DNA of 64,000 nucleotides. Source: Halomonadaceae bacterium T82-2. GTDB taxonomy: Bacteria > Pseudomonadota > Gammaproteobacteria > Pseudomonadales > Halomonadaceae. A program made the translations under genes and the position numbers. The stretch is from contig LSBP01000013.1 of NCBI GenBank assembly GCA_001577635.1, positions 1-64,000 of the forward strand, read 5' to 3'. The notes under the pieces are model-generated. The model did not search any database. It saw only the letters and a program-made list of their open reading frames with translations, and was not told the DNA's origin. Below are positions 15,208-23,638 of the stretch, piece after piece. Each line of letters starts with the position of its first letter. The stretch's first letter is position 1.

Positions 15208-15729
15208 TCAGCGGCGGCGGCTGCCTGGTTGATGTCGTATTTCCGCCCAAATAAAGAGGGCGACACCGAGGAAGATCCATACGTCCGCTAGGTTGAACGA
15301 TGGCCAGTGCCACTGGGCATAGTGAAAATCGAGAAAATCCTCTACGTAGCCTAACCGCAAGCGATCTGCGACATTGCCCAACGCGCCGCCGAGGATCGCA
15401 CTGAGGGCGAGCCGATAACTCAGTACGCGTGGTGAACGCCAAAGCCAGTACACCAGTAATATCGAGATAACCAGGGCCAGTCCGATGAAAAGCGGCTGCT
15501 GCCAACCGCCGACATCCGCGAGAAAGCTGAAGGCCGCCCCCGTATTGTGGCGGTGGACCCAATTGAAGAAGGGTGCGGCAGGCACGCTTTCACCATGCGC
15601 TAGCATGGTGCTGGCAAGGTACTTGCTCGCCTGATCGACAAACAGTAACAGGAGCGAGAGCCACAGCCAGCGCATCGCCTTTCCCGGCTCGTGGGCTTTC
15701 TCTGCGAGCCGACTGCCATAAGTAGACAT
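15208..15729 (-). CDS. lspA: Lipoprotein signal peptidase LspA (transposon passenger copy)
   Basis: Inner-membrane aspartyl protease that cleaves prolipoprotein signal peptides. The 173-aa protein has four hydrophobic helices and both catalytic aspartates in the conserved contexts GNVADR (D122) and FNLADVW (D149), plus HNTGAAFSF (61-69). It should therefore be active. The ATG at 15729 follows AGGAGG at an 8-nt distance; a TTG at 15750 is less likely. It is a second-copy gene carried by the mobile element rather than the chromosomal lspA, which normally sits between ileS and fkpB. It lies 53 bp downstream of lnt on the same strand, consistent with one passenger operon starting at the CDF gene. 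Confidence 0.95.
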   Translation of the reverse strand: MSTYGSRLAEKAHEPGKAMRWLWLSLLLLFVDQASKYLASTMLAHGESVPAAPFFNWVHRHNTGAAFSFLADVGGWQQPLFIGLALVISILLVYWLWRSPRVLSYRLALSAILGGALGNVADRLRLGYVEDFLDFHYAQWHWPSFNLADVWIFLGVALFIWAEIRHQPGSRRR

Positions 15730-15782
15730 ATCCCCTTCCTCCTGACCCAATCTAGAATTTGCTCGCTGCTAAATAACAAGCG

Positions 15783-17360
15783 TCATGTACCCAACCGATG
15801 ATGCCGACGAATTCGACGGAGCAGGAGCAGGCCGAGTCCGAGTGCGGTCAGGCCAAGGACAGGCCAATCCCGCCAGCGCACATAAGGGGACGCGCCAGTT
15901 CGCGGTGTCACTTCGGCGCTGAGGGTGGCCACTTCGAACTGCGGAGCACGCTTGAGCACTTTGCCCTCATGATTGATGGCTGCTGTGATACCGGTGTTCG
16001 TGGCTCGAAGAAGGTCACGTCCGGTTTCGATGGCACGCATGCGTGCCATCTGGAAATGCTGGAGGGGGCCGAGCGAGCTGCCGAACCAGGCATCGTTGCT
16101 GACATTCACCAGTAACTGCGCTTCGGGCAGAAGCTCAGTGACTTCGGCACCAAAGACCGCCTCGTAGCAGATGAGTGCCCCTACGGGCACCCCTGCTGCA
16201 TTCAGGACGTGCGCTTCCCGTCCCGGTGTGAAGTCGGACATGGGCGCCCCGAGCACGTCGAGGGCCGACCCCAAAAGATCCCGAAACGGAACATATTCAC
16301 CGAAGGGCACCAGGTGGCGTTTGTAGTAGAAGCCTGAGGGATCGGAGAGGCTTACCACGGCGTTGTAGGTACGGCCCTCCGCCTCGCGTACCGGGACGCC
16401 AATCATTAACGATGTGCCTGCCTGATCGGCTAACGCCTCAAGCTCAGCAAGATATGCTTTGGCCTGGTCATGCCACATCGGGATTGCCGCTTCTGGCCAG
16501 ATCACGATATCGGCTCCGAGATGCTGCGCGGTAAGCGCCTGATAGCGCTCAAGTGTGATGTCCCGGTATCTCGGGTCCCATTTCTTGTCTTGCGCGATGT
16601 TTCCTTGCAAGAGGACGACATCGATCGGGTCAGCGGCTGGCTGCGTCCATTCACGATCCAGCAGTTGCAAGCCGGCGAGGGTAGCGACTAACACGGCACC
16701 GACTACCGCAGCACGGCGCAGGCTTGGCCCCTGGACAACCCAGGCAAGCCCGCCAGCGAGAAGTGCCACCAGTAAACTCACGCCAAGCACGCCAAAGACG
16801 GGAGCGATAGTGGCAAGTGTGGTGTCGGTCTGGCTGTAGCCAATGAAGAGCCAGGGAAAGCCGGTCAAGAACCAGGTGCGCATCCATTCACTCAGCACCC
16901 ATGCCGCAGGTAGCCCTAGCCAGAGTGCCATTGCATCCATCTCAGGGCGCAGGCAGCGCACGAGGTACGCGACGCCCCATGGAAAGAGGGCGAGCAGCGA
17001 GACAAAGGCCGCCGTGACTAACACCGCCACCACGGGGCCATTGCCGTACTGGCTAATGCTGATAAAGACCCAGGAGACACCCACGCCGAAGTAGCCAAGG
17101 CCAAAGAGGTAGGCCGACCACAGCGCCTGACGCCTTGAAGACTGCGCGGTCAGGACAAAAAATGTTGCCAGAGCGATCACCGCAAGCCATGCCCAGCCCA
17201 CAGGGGCAAAGGCAAGCGGCATGGCGCCTCCAGCAAGTAGAGCCATCCCCCCTGTCAGAAGCGGCTTATAGCGCACGCCCGTGTATAGGCTAGAGGGTAG
17301 CGCGCACTTATCACCCAATGCTCTCTCGCCTCCGAATCCAGGATCAACCCTGTGGCTCAT
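15783..17360 (-). CDS. lnt: Apolipoprotein N-acyltransferase Lnt (transposon passenger copy)
   Basis: Membrane enzyme that adds the third acyl chain to lipoproteins. The 525-aa product has several N-terminal helices and a C-terminal nitrilase domain with the catalytic triad in place: Glu290 (WPEAAIP), Lys347 (YKRHLVPFGEYVP) and Cys398 (ALICYE). It is complete in length compared with E. coli Lnt (512 aa). The ATG at 17360 follows GGAG at about 9 nt; the first 30 residues are not conserved, so translation may begin later. Found directly upstream of lspA in the mobile element, it makes the element carry two of the three lipoprotein-maturation steps (lgt is not present). Confidence 0.94.
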   Translation of the reverse strand: MSHRVDPGFGGERALGDKCALPSSLYTGVRYKPLLTGGMALLAGGAMPLAFAPVGWAWLAVIALATFFVLTAQSSRRQALWSAYLFGLGYFGVGVSWVFISISQYGNGPVVAVLVTAAFVSLLALFPWGVAYLVRCLRPEMDAMALWLGLPAAWVLSEWMRTWFLTGFPWLFIGYSQTDTTLATIAPVFGVLGVSLLVALLAGGLAWVVQGPSLRRAAVVGAVLVATLAGLQLLDREWTQPAADPIDVVLLQGNIAQDKKWDPRYRDITLERYQALTAQHLGADIVIWPEAAIPMWHDQAKAYLAELEALADQAGTSLMIGVPVREAEGRTYNAVVSLSDPSGFYYKRHLVPFGEYVPFRDLLGSALDVLGAPMSDFTPGREAHVLNAAGVPVGALICYEAVFGAEVTELLPEAQLLVNVSNDAWFGSSLGPLQHFQMARMRAIETGRDLLRATNTGITAAINHEGKVLKRAPQFEVATLSAEVTPRTGASPYVRWRDWPVLGLTALGLGLLLLRRIRRHHRLGT

Positions 17361-17516
17361 GCTTTCTTGCTCCGCTTAATCAAGCTGCGTCAATTCATTC
17401 GGCCGGCTGGCCAGGGTGGCAAAGTGAATGTTTCTGGACTCGACTAGGTGCGCCGTAAGCTGGGAGCTGCTTCGTATTCGGCCAGCACGACAGTGGCTGT
17501 GTTGGGGAGCAGTACG

Positions 17517-18278
17517 TTAGCTTTGCGATACCACCCCTTCCAAGCCCGCTGATACCAGAACGAACAGGACGAAGCCGCCTATGAAAGCCAGCGGTGAGAT
17601 GTGCGTATCGTCACCGCTCTCGTGAGCCTCGGAGACCATATCTTCGATGGCAGCGACCGTGAGAAGGCCTGCCGTGAACGTCAGTGCCGCTAGCTTAAAT
17701 GCCTCCGGCTGGTTCCTGAGTACGAAGTAAGCAAAGACGGCTGCCGAGAGCACAGGAATCGCGAAGGAAGCAGAGAGCAGTATCCGCTTGCTACGAGGGA
17801 TTCCTTTATCTTTCATGGTGGCGATCGTCGCAAAGCCCTCAGGAACATCGGCGAGAACCTGACCCGCCGCCAGGATTATCGCGACCGACGGTGAGACCGC
17901 CGACCCCGCCCCGATCAGGAGGCCATCGCTGAACAGGTCGATGGATACGGCGATATAGATCATCCAGACACTCGTCTGACCGCCTTCTCCCTGCTGGCCT
18001 TGTCGCTTCTGGAGACTCTCAACGAGCTTCTCGATACCTACGTAAGCAATGCCGCCCAGCGCGAAAGCGAGGGCGATTACCCAGGCTGAGAGGTTCTCTA
18101 GCACGCGCGGCATGATTTCAACCGCCACCACCGCAATGACGAGGCCGGCAGCGCCGTGAAGGGCGTAATTGAGACGGCGCCCGGTAGTTCGGGAGGCCTC
18201 CGCAGCGAGCCCACCACTAAAATTGCCTAAGGCGGGCAACAGCGCCAGGCCGAGTACCAGCCAGATACTATCCATCAT
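17517..18278 (-). CDS. ZIP-family metal transporter
   Basis: A 253-aa inner-membrane protein of the ZIP (zinc/iron permease) family. Recognisable helices include HGAAGLVIAVVAVEIMP, the metal-path helix IAVSIDLFSDGLLIGAG and ADVPEGFATIA; some canonical metal-binding His residues are replaced by Asp or Val (the SIDLFSDG motif in place of HNxxDG). A His/Asp-rich loop near the C terminus (EAHESGDDTHIS) may bind metal. Two in-frame ATGs occur at 18278 and 18275 behind AAGGAAGG. It lies between lnt and the CDF exporter in the passenger operon. The direction of transport and the metal are uncertain; co-occurrence with an exporter suggests zinc, cadmium or lead handling. Confidence 0.88.
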   Translation of the reverse strand: MMDSIWLVLGLALLPALGNFSGGLAAEASRTTGRRLNYALHGAAGLVIAVVAVEIMPRVLENLSAWVIALAFALGGIAYVGIEKLVESLQKRQGQQGEGGQTSVWMIYIAVSIDLFSDGLLIGAGSAVSPSVAIILAAGQVLADVPEGFATIATMKDKGIPRSKRILLSASFAIPVLSAAVFAYFVLRNQPEAFKLAALTFTAGLLTVAAIEDMVSEAHESGDDTHISPLAFIGGFVLFVLVSAGLEGVVSQS

Positions 18279-18420
18279 CTTCCTTCCTTGGTTGATTCCT
18301 AGATACGCTACCTTGCTGGCTCCGAGCCTTCGCGCTATATGCTGTCGTTCAGGCCTAGCGCGCTTGTACAGCCACTTCGATCAAGTGTCCCAGGCATCGA
18401 TAGCTGCGTACCGTGCAGCC

Positions 18421-19341
18421 TCACCCCTTGAGCGCCAGGATGCGCCGAGCGCCGTTGAGGACGATCAGGCCCACGATGGTACCGATAATCAGATCCGGAT
18501 AATTGGATCCGGTCCACGCCACCAGGGCGCCTGCGGCGATGACGCCCATGTTGATCACCACGTCGTTGGCCGAGAATATCCAGCTTGCCTTCATATGCGC
18601 ACCGCCCTCGCGATGCTTGGATATCATCAGCAGGCAGGTGGTATTGGCAATCAGTGCGACGAATGCAATCGCCATCATCATCAGCGATTCAGGCTCACTA
18701 CCGAAAACAAAGCGTCGCACCACCTCGACGAGTACGCCGATAGCCAAAATCAGTTGCAGTACCCCTGCCAGATGCGCGGCACGCACCTGCATCTTCGCAC
18801 TGTGCCCTACGGCATACAGGGCGAGCCCGTACACGGCCGCATCGGCAAAATTGTCCAGGGATTCTCCAATCAGGCCGGTGGAGTGCGCGATCAGGCCGGT
18901 CGTCATTTCCACCACGAACAGGACGGCATTGATACCGAGTAACCAACGCAGGGTGCCGGACTCTTGCGCGGCAGAAGCCGCCGAGCTCTCAGCGGCCCTG
19001 ATTGTCTCTGGGTCGGCAATGACGGTTTCCTGAAGAGAGGCGCCTAGCCCCAAGGTCGCTAGTTTCGCGGTAATGGGCTCAGCCTCGCCGTCATGCACGA
19101 CCTCCAACCGACGGTTCGACAAGTCGAAGGACAGCGTTCGAATCTCATCAAAGCCGTTCAGCGCCAAGCGGATCATCCGTTCTTCTGAGGGGCAATCCAT
19201 CTTCGGCACGGCATACACGCTGACCCATTCCCCTGACGCTTCGGAAGAGACCGGCATATCGGTATCCGCTGCAGGCGTTGCATCGCAGCCACATGGGCCA
19301 TCACAGGATTTACTCACGATACGGCTCCAGTTAACCAACAT
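18421..19341 (-). CDS. Cation diffusion facilitator with N-terminal HMA-like domain
   Basis: Predicted metal/proton antiporter of the CDF family (CzcD-like), 306 aa. The N-terminal third carries a Cys cluster (C13, C17, C19) and a heavy-metal-associated-like fold (KMDCPSEERMIRLAL, Cys50); the rest has the CDF membrane region, including SLDNFADAAVYGLAL and SANDVVINMGV, whose Asp residues form the transport metal site. First gene of the leftward passenger operon. It is divergent from the MerR-type regulator at 19416, and a textbook MerR operator with a 19-bp spacer lies between them (19353-19383). A product of this architecture is known from ISPpu12-type elements. The substrate is likely Zn, Cd or Pb. 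Confidence 0.93.
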   Translation of the reverse strand: MLVNWSRIVSKSCDGPCGCDATPAADTDMPVSSEASGEWVSVYAVPKMDCPSEERMIRLALNGFDEIRTLSFDLSNRRLEVVHDGEAEPITAKLATLGLGASLQETVIADPETIRAAESSAASAAQESGTLRWLLGINAVLFVVEMTTGLIAHSTGLIGESLDNFADAAVYGLALYAVGHSAKMQVRAAHLAGVLQLILAIGVLVEVVRRFVFGSEPESLMMMAIAFVALIANTTCLLMISKHREGGAHMKASWIFSANDVVINMGVIAAGALVAWTGSNYPDLIIGTIVGLIVLNGARRILALKG

Positions 19342-19352
19342 AGATTGCTAGT

Positions 19353-19383
19353 ATTAAAAACCATATAGCCACCATAAGGTCAA
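19353..19383 (-). promoter_or_regulatory. MerR-type promoter/operator of the CDF-ZIP-lnt-lspA operon
   Basis: Read on the minus strand: -35 TTGACC (19383-19378), 19-bp spacer, -10 TTTAAT (19358-19353). The spacer contains the dyad ACC-N-TAT-N7-ATA-N-GGT. The over-long spacer with a central dyad is the hallmark of promoters that MerR-family proteins untwist on metal binding. Confidence 0.88.
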
Positions 19384-19415
19384 TGGGACAGATGATTCGT
19401 TGAGGAGAAAGCCTG

Positions 19416-19850
19416 ATGCGCATTGGTCAGTTAGCACAGATAGCGGGTGTCGACCCCCAGACGATCCGCTTCTACGAGCAGCGGGGCCTGTTGCCATTGC
19501 CAGACCGGCAGGAGAATGGTTACCGTATCTACACGAAGCGGCATATCGAGCAGCTTGCCTTTATCCGTCGCTGCCGAATCCTGGACCTGTCACTGGCAGA
19601 GATTCGCGAGCTACAGAGCTATCAGGACGGCCCTCACCAGCCTTGTACCGCCGTCAACGCCATGCTCGATGACCACATCTCTCATGTGCGGTCGCAGATA
19701 ACCGCACTGCAGACGCTTGAGAAACAGCTCGTTGCCCTGAGGGCGAGTTGCAATGATGGACGAGAAATCAGTGCCTGCGGCATCCTGGCGGGTATCAGCG
19801 AGGAGAGCAAACAACAACTATGTAGGGCTGGCTCAGGCAATAAGCGCTGA
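19416..19850 (+). CDS. MerR-family heavy-metal regulator, CadR/PbrR-like
   Basis: A 144-aa regulator with an N-terminal winged helix (IGQLAQIAGVDPQTIRFYEQ), a long dimerisation helix and three cysteines, C77, C112 and C121, in the arrangement used by PbrR/CadR for Pb/Cd/Zn. The extra C136 is near the C terminus. It is not the mercury regulator: the loop SCNDGREISACGIL is of the cadmium/lead class. RBS TGAGGAG precedes the ATG. It faces the CDF gene across the operator at 19353-19383 and probably represses then activates it. Two more promoters of the same geometry, in front of ccdA and the peroxiredoxin gene, may be further targets. Confidence 0.92.
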   Translation: MRIGQLAQIAGVDPQTIRFYEQRGLLPLPDRQENGYRIYTKRHIEQLAFIRRCRILDLSLAEIRELQSYQDGPHQPCTAVNAMLDDHISHVRSQITALQTLEKQLVALRASCNDGREISACGILAGISEESKQQLCRAGSGNKR

Positions 19851-20007
19851 GCAGAGACACGCCGGACCTTGCAGCGACATTGTGAATGCATGGTGTGTTG
19901 GTCGCGGCGACTCATTGCGCTTCTCGGCATGCGAGCTTGGGTTACTGCTGCAACCGCAGTATCGCCCTGTCAGACGTTTCGCTTCCGCCATGCTTCGCTA
20001 TTCCCGC

Positions 20008-20730
20008 TTATCCCAGCGTCGCCAGGGAGGGAAACAGGCCGATCATGAAGCTGGAGAGCCGTGTCATGGTGCCCGAGACGATGGCGATGCCCATGAGAAT
20101 CAGGATTATACCGGCGACCGGCCGGGTGTAGGCGCTCCACCTGCCAAGCTTTTTGCTATGGCGGCTGAGGCTGTTGACGCAGAGCGTACTCGCCAGAAAG
20201 GGCAACGCCAACCCGGCGGAGTACACGCTCAGATAGATCATTCCATGCTGTGCACTGGCGGCATTGGAGGTAGCCATCAGAATCGCACCGAGGATGGGGC
20301 CGATACAGGGCGTCCAGCCAATGGCGAACGATACGCCGAAGGCCGTGGCCGACAGCGGCGATCCGCCCTGAAAACGAGGATTGAATTGTAAGGTACGCTG
20401 AAAGATCGGGACGTTGAACAGGCCGGTCATGAAGACCCCTAGCAGGATGACCACCGAGCCTGTGATCCAGTTGAGCTCCTGACGGTAGCCTCGCAGGAGC
20501 TGACTGAGTGAGCTGGCACCTAGCCCCAGGATGATGAATACCAGTGTGAAGCCAGTCACAAAGAAAACGCTCAGTATCAGCGCCTCGATTTTCTTGTCCC
20601 GTTTGTTGACGCTGCCGCCCGTGACGACGGAAAGGTAGCCCGGCAAGAGCGGCAACGTGCAGGGCGAGAAGAAGGAGATCAAGCCACCTGCAAACGCGCC
20701 AATCAGACCGATAGAAGAGAGAGATTCCAA
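20008..20730 (-). CDS. CcdA/DsbD-type membrane thiol-disulfide transporter
   Basis: A 240-aa inner-membrane protein with six hydrophobic helices. Both redox cysteines are in typical contexts, FFSPCTLPLLPGYLS and GWTPCIGPILGAIL. CcdA-like proteins pass reducing equivalents from cytoplasmic thioredoxin to periplasmic partners, for example for cytochrome c maturation or defence against oxidised thiols. The start codon appears to be TTG (20730), as the N terminus SLSSIGLIGAFAGGL has no ATG; AGGAAG lies 9 nt upstream. No periplasmic thioredoxin partner is next to it. It diverges from the peroxiredoxin gene and has a promoter with a 19-bp spacer (20790-20820). Confidence 0.9.
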   Translation of the reverse strand: MESLSSIGLIGAFAGGLISFFSPCTLPLLPGYLSVVTGGSVNKRDKKIEALILSVFFVTGFTLVFIILGLGASSLSQLLRGYRQELNWITGSVVILLGVFMTGLFNVPIFQRTLQFNPRFQGGSPLSATAFGVSFAIGWTPCIGPILGAILMATSNAASAQHGMIYLSVYSAGLALPFLASTLCVNSLSRHSKKLGRWSAYTRPVAGIILILMGIAIVSGTMTRLSSFMIGLFPSLATLG

Positions 20731-20789
20731 GGGCTATCGCTTCCTGAGGTAGTGAGGGCCATGAGTCGGCCGGCTGAGTCCAGCCCTTG

Positions 20790-20820
20790 ATTCTAAAACC
20801 CTAATCTGGCCCTAAGGCAA
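20790..20820 (-). promoter_or_regulatory. Possible MerR-type promoter of ccdA
   Basis: On the minus strand: -35 TTGCCT (20820-20815), 19-bp spacer, -10 TAGAAT (20795-20790). The spacer has an imperfect dyad (CCTTAG near the -35, TTAGGG near the -10). Geometry fits MerR control, but the dyad is weaker than in the other three cases. Confidence 0.55.
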
Positions 20821-20879
20821 GCACATCGTTTGATTAGCTACACGCCAGACTGCTGGGCTGTAGCCTTTTCAAAAGAGGC

Positions 20880-20910
20880 TTGACCTTATGGTGGGTATAA
20901 GGATTAGCGT
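20880..20910 (+). promoter_or_regulatory. MerR-type promoter/operator of the peroxiredoxin gene
   Basis: -35 TTGACC (20880-20885), 19-bp spacer, weak -10 TAGCGT (20905-20910). The spacer starts TTATGGTGG, as in the CDF promoter, and with the last two -35 bases forms the perfect dyad CCTTAT-N7-ATAAGG (20884-20902). The close likeness to 19353-19383 suggests the same regulator. Confidence 0.75.
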
Positions 20911-20951
20911 TTAAGCTGCATCTTCCAAATATCTAACCTGAGGATAGCGTG

Positions 20952-21584
20952 ATGGCATTGCAACTTGGAGAGACAGCCCCCGATTTCACGGTCGAATCAA
21001 CGGAAGGCACCGTCAGCTTCCACGAATGGCTTGGTGATAGCTGGGCCGTGCTATTTTCTCACCCGGCCGACTATACGCCTGTCTGCACGACAGAGCTTGG
21101 CGCGTTTGCCAAGCGCAAAAGTGAGTTCGACAAGCGTGGCGCCAAGCTGATCGGTGTGTCCGTCGATCCGCTGGATTCGCATACCGGCTGGGCCAAGGAT
21201 ATCGAGACCACCCAGGGTGCGGCGCTGAACTACCCGTTGCTGGCCGACGACGATCAGGTGGTCGCTGAGCTGTACGGGATGATTCATCCCAAAGCCGATC
21301 CCAAGGTGACGGTACGCACCGTTTTCATCATCGACCCCAGCAAGAAGATACGCCTGATGCTGACCTATCCGCCGAGTACCGGGCGCAACGTCGACGAGAT
21401 CCTACGGGTTATCGACTCGCTTCAGCTGACCGACACGCACAAGGTGGCGACCCCCGTGGATTGGCAGAGCGGTGAGGACGTCATTATCTCCCCTTCACTA
21501 TCGAGTGATGAAGCCAAAGAGCGCTTTCCCGAAGGCTGGGACGAGAAGACACCGTATCTGCGTGTTGTGCGACAGCCTAAATAA
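20952..21584 (+). CDS. Peroxiredoxin, 1-Cys (Prx6) type
   Basis: A thiol peroxidase of 210 aa that reduces peroxides. The peroxidatic cysteine is C45 in the Prx6 signature HPADYTPVCTTELG; no second conserved resolving Cys is present, which fits the 1-Cys class. The C-terminal dimerisation region (TPVDWQSGEDVIISPSLS and EGWDEKTPYLRVVRQP) is complete. The ATG at 20952 is preferred over the adjacent GTG at 20949; GAGGA lies upstream. The gene sits in the metal-resistance transposon with an apparent MerR-type promoter. It may protect against peroxide produced during metal stress; this is inference. Confidence 0.94.
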   Translation: MALQLGETAPDFTVESTEGTVSFHEWLGDSWAVLFSHPADYTPVCTTELGAFAKRKSEFDKRGAKLIGVSVDPLDSHTGWAKDIETTQGAALNYPLLADDDQVVAELYGMIHPKADPKVTVRTVFIIDPSKKIRLMLTYPPSTGRNVDEILRVIDSLQLTDTHKVATPVDWQSGEDVIISPSLSSDEAKERFPEGWDEKTPYLRVVRQPK

Positions 21585-21599
21585 CTAGCGGAATCCTTT

Positions 21600-21624
21600 G
21601 GCAGCCCGGGTAAGCCGGGCTGCC
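21600..21624 (+). terminator. Hairpin after the peroxiredoxin gene
   Basis: A perfect 10-bp stem (GGCAGCCCGG paired with CCGGGCTGCC) with a 5-nt loop lies 15 bp after the stop. It is followed only by a short T-containing stretch, so it is a weak or attenuated intrinsic terminator. Confidence 0.6.
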
Positions 21625-21690
21625 CGTTGTCTCGCTGAGGTAAGGTTTTGAGGAAGCGCATGGATGGCTAAGTTCCTGACTAGTTAAGGC

Positions 21691-21712
21691 GGGTATCCGG
21701 ATTAAGTGGTAG
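21691..21712 (+). repeat. Second, internal left-end inverted repeat
   Basis: Differs from the outer left repeat (14221-14242) at one of 22 positions. It lies just downstream of the intact transposase in the same relative place as the outer copy. No matching right end occurs until 26832. Confidence 0.95.
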
Positions 21713-21738
21713 ATGGAGCCCCTTGCTCCTTCGAACCC

Positions 21739-23040
21739 TTAACTCTTCCAGAAGGTTGATAGATCGACGCCGTAGTTTTTCTCAGGCTCGGGAAGACCCA
21801 TGCTGTAGGTCATGGTGGCCTTGCCCAGGAAGGGGGATTCCTTGGTCTGCGGCACCTTCTTCTTGTGCTTGGTGGTGTAGAGCATCCGGGCCCGCATCAC
21901 CTCGAATGAGTAGCCACGGCCATCGCGGTTCTTATCCTTGGCCAGCCGGTTGATTGACTCCGTGAAGGCGTTGGTGATCGGGATGTCGGTCTCGAAGTAG
22001 GTCAGCATCTCCTCATGCCAGCCACTGATAGCACTGACGAGATCTTTCCAGACCTCCTTTTGCCCCTGTGGGATGTCGTCAATCCAGGCAGTCAGCGCCT
22101 TCTCGGCGTCACGCCGGGTTGTGGCGTCCCAGATGTGGAAGAACCGCTCCTTGTGCTCGTAGGCCGCCAAGAGCTGGGGGAATGCCCCTGTCCAGGTCTC
22201 CATGATGAGCCGTTCGCGATCTGAGACATCGTGAGCGCGCTTCAGCAGGATCTTCCGGTCACCCTTGAGGGTTCGGCGCTGGTTGGACGTCAGCTTTTTC
22301 CTGAGCCCCTTGCGGACCTTTTCCAAGGCCTCGTTGGCCATTCGCACGACGTGGAACTTATCGACCACAATGCGAGCCTGCGGCAGCACCGCCTGGACAG
22401 CACGGCGGTAGGGTTTCCACATATCCATGCTGACGATCTCGACCTGGTGGCGCTCGGTCATGCTCATGAGGCGCCTCGTCACCGCGTCCTGCTGGCGACC
22501 GGGCAGCAGGTCCAGTAGGGTACGCTCCTCCAGGTTGGTCAGGATGCAGCGGTAGCGGCGGTTCAGGTACAGCTCGTCGATCCCCAGGCAGCGGGGTGTC
22601 TCGAAGCGATGCCAGGCTGCCAGGAACTCAGCCTTCTTCTTGAATATCTCGCGGACAGTCTTCTCGTCGAGGCCCGTGGTATCAGCCACGTAGGCGTAGG
22701 GGTGATTGAAGGCTTCCTTCTCGACGTGGTTGTAAAGCCTCCGCGTCATGCGGTGATCGTCTACCATTTCCGGAAGAGCTGGCCGGAACGTCCTTCCACA
22801 CGCCCGGCAGGTGTAGCGGCGACGGACCACCCAGAGGGTGACCCGCCTTCCGTGGATGGGTAGGTCGCGATAGGCCACATCGCGCTTGCCGAACCTGACA
22901 AACTCACTCTCAACGCCGCATTCCTCGCAAGCTAGAGGCTCAGGAGCTTCGACCTGGTAGTGGAGATCATGCTCTTCCATCTTGGTGGCTAGGACGTGGT
23001 ACTCGGGAAGGTGCAGGATGTTGTCAGGCAAGCTGGTCAT
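21739..23040 (-). CDS. tnpA: ISL3-family transposase, intact copy
   Basis: A 433-aa transposase with an N-terminal zinc-finger domain of the ISL3 type (CEECGVES; CRACGRTFRPALPE), a helix-turn-helix segment (ADTTGLDEKTVREIFKKK) and the catalytic DDE domain (GIDELYLNRRYRCIL, the Asp in VSMDMWKPYRRAV, VVDKFHVVRMANEALE and the Glu in NAFTESINRLAK). No stop or frameshift is present. Start ATG 23040 follows AAGGAAA at 6 nt; a further ATG at 23061 is possible. It is likely the enzyme that moves the whole element using the outer ends. Confidence 0.95.
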   Translation of the reverse strand: MTSLPDNILHLPEYHVLATKMEEHDLHYQVEAPEPLACEECGVESEFVRFGKRDVAYRDLPIHGRRVTLWVVRRRYTCRACGRTFRPALPEMVDDHRMTRRLYNHVEKEAFNHPYAYVADTTGLDEKTVREIFKKKAEFLAAWHRFETPRCLGIDELYLNRRYRCILTNLEERTLLDLLPGRQQDAVTRRLMSMTERHQVEIVSMDMWKPYRRAVQAVLPQARIVVDKFHVVRMANEALEKVRKGLRKKLTSNQRRTLKGDRKILLKRAHDVSDRERLIMETWTGAFPQLLAAYEHKERFFHIWDATTRRDAEKALTAWIDDIPQGQKEVWKDLVSAISGWHEEMLTYFETDIPITNAFTESINRLAKDKNRDGRGYSFEVMRARMLYTTKHKKKVPQTKESPFLGKATMTYSMGLPEPEKNYGVDLSTFWKS

Positions 23041-23118
23041 GCAAACTTTCCTTGTCGACATGGTCCATAGATGATTGCGACTCTTTGACCGCGTTGTTTT
23101 CTACGAACTGAAGGTGAT

Positions 23119-23565
23119 TTACTCCCTTGGGTCTTCTGCTTCTCTGAGCCCTTCATGCAATGACGCAATTAGCGGGCAAGTGATATTGCCTTGTTGTGCA
23201 TGGCATCGGTCGACCATTTCGCTCAGCACCTTCTCAATTCTTTCAAGCCTGTCGATCTTCTCGCGAACGTCCCCTAACTTGTGCTCTGCGAGAGCACTGG
23301 CTTCTTGACAGTGGGCGCCATCTTCCAGCCGAAGTAGGTCACTGATCTCATCCAGACTAAAGCCCAGCTGCTGCGCCGTTTTCACGAACGTCAACCTGTC
23401 GATATCGGCGGCACTATAGCGTCGAATACCTCCGGGAGGTCGTTCGGGCTCCGATAATAGCCCTCGTCGCTGGTAATAGCGGATTGTCTCGACATTGACG
23501 CCGGCCGCCTTGGCCAGGCCGCCAATGGTCATGGTGTCCGCCACTTTATCTGCATGTCTCTTCAT
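23119..23565 (-). CDS. merR: MerR, mercury-responsive regulator
   Basis: A 148-aa regulator of the mercury operon. The DNA-binding domain reads [23 protein letters not shown], and the Hg(II)-binding cysteines are C86, C121 and C130, with the same 35- and 9-residue spacing as Tn501 MerR. It is transcribed away from merT; the mer operator (23571-23601) lies just upstream of its start. An internal ATG (MTIGGLAK) is an alternative start that would give 137 aa. The region between it and tnpA contains no other gene. Confidence 0.96.
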   Translation of the reverse strand: MKRHADKVADTMTIGGLAKAAGVNVETIRYYQRRGLLSEPERPPGGIRRYSAADIDRLTFVKTAQQLGFSLDEISDLLRLEDGAHCQEASALAEHKLGDVREKIDRLERIEKVLSEMVDRCHAQQGNITCPLIASLHEGLREAEDPRE

Positions 23566-23570
23566 GATGC

Positions 23571-23601
23571 TTGACTCCGTACCAAGCTACGGAAGTAACC
23601 T
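23571..23601 (+). promoter_or_regulatory. mer promoter/operator
   Basis: -35 TTGACT (23571-23576), 19-bp spacer with the dyad CCGTA-N6-TACGG (23577-23592), and a TAACCT -10 element (23596-23601; TAAGGT in the classical case). The dyad and -35 match the classical Tn21/Tn501 merOP almost base for base. Confidence 0.93.
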
Positions 23602-23638
23602 TATCGTAGCTCCCCCCATCCCGAAAGGAGAATCGTCA

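Noticed and set aside
19416-19850. Second mercury MerR
   Set aside because: The metal-binding loop and the operator differ from the mercury type and resemble CadR/PbrR; the true MerR is at 23119-23565.
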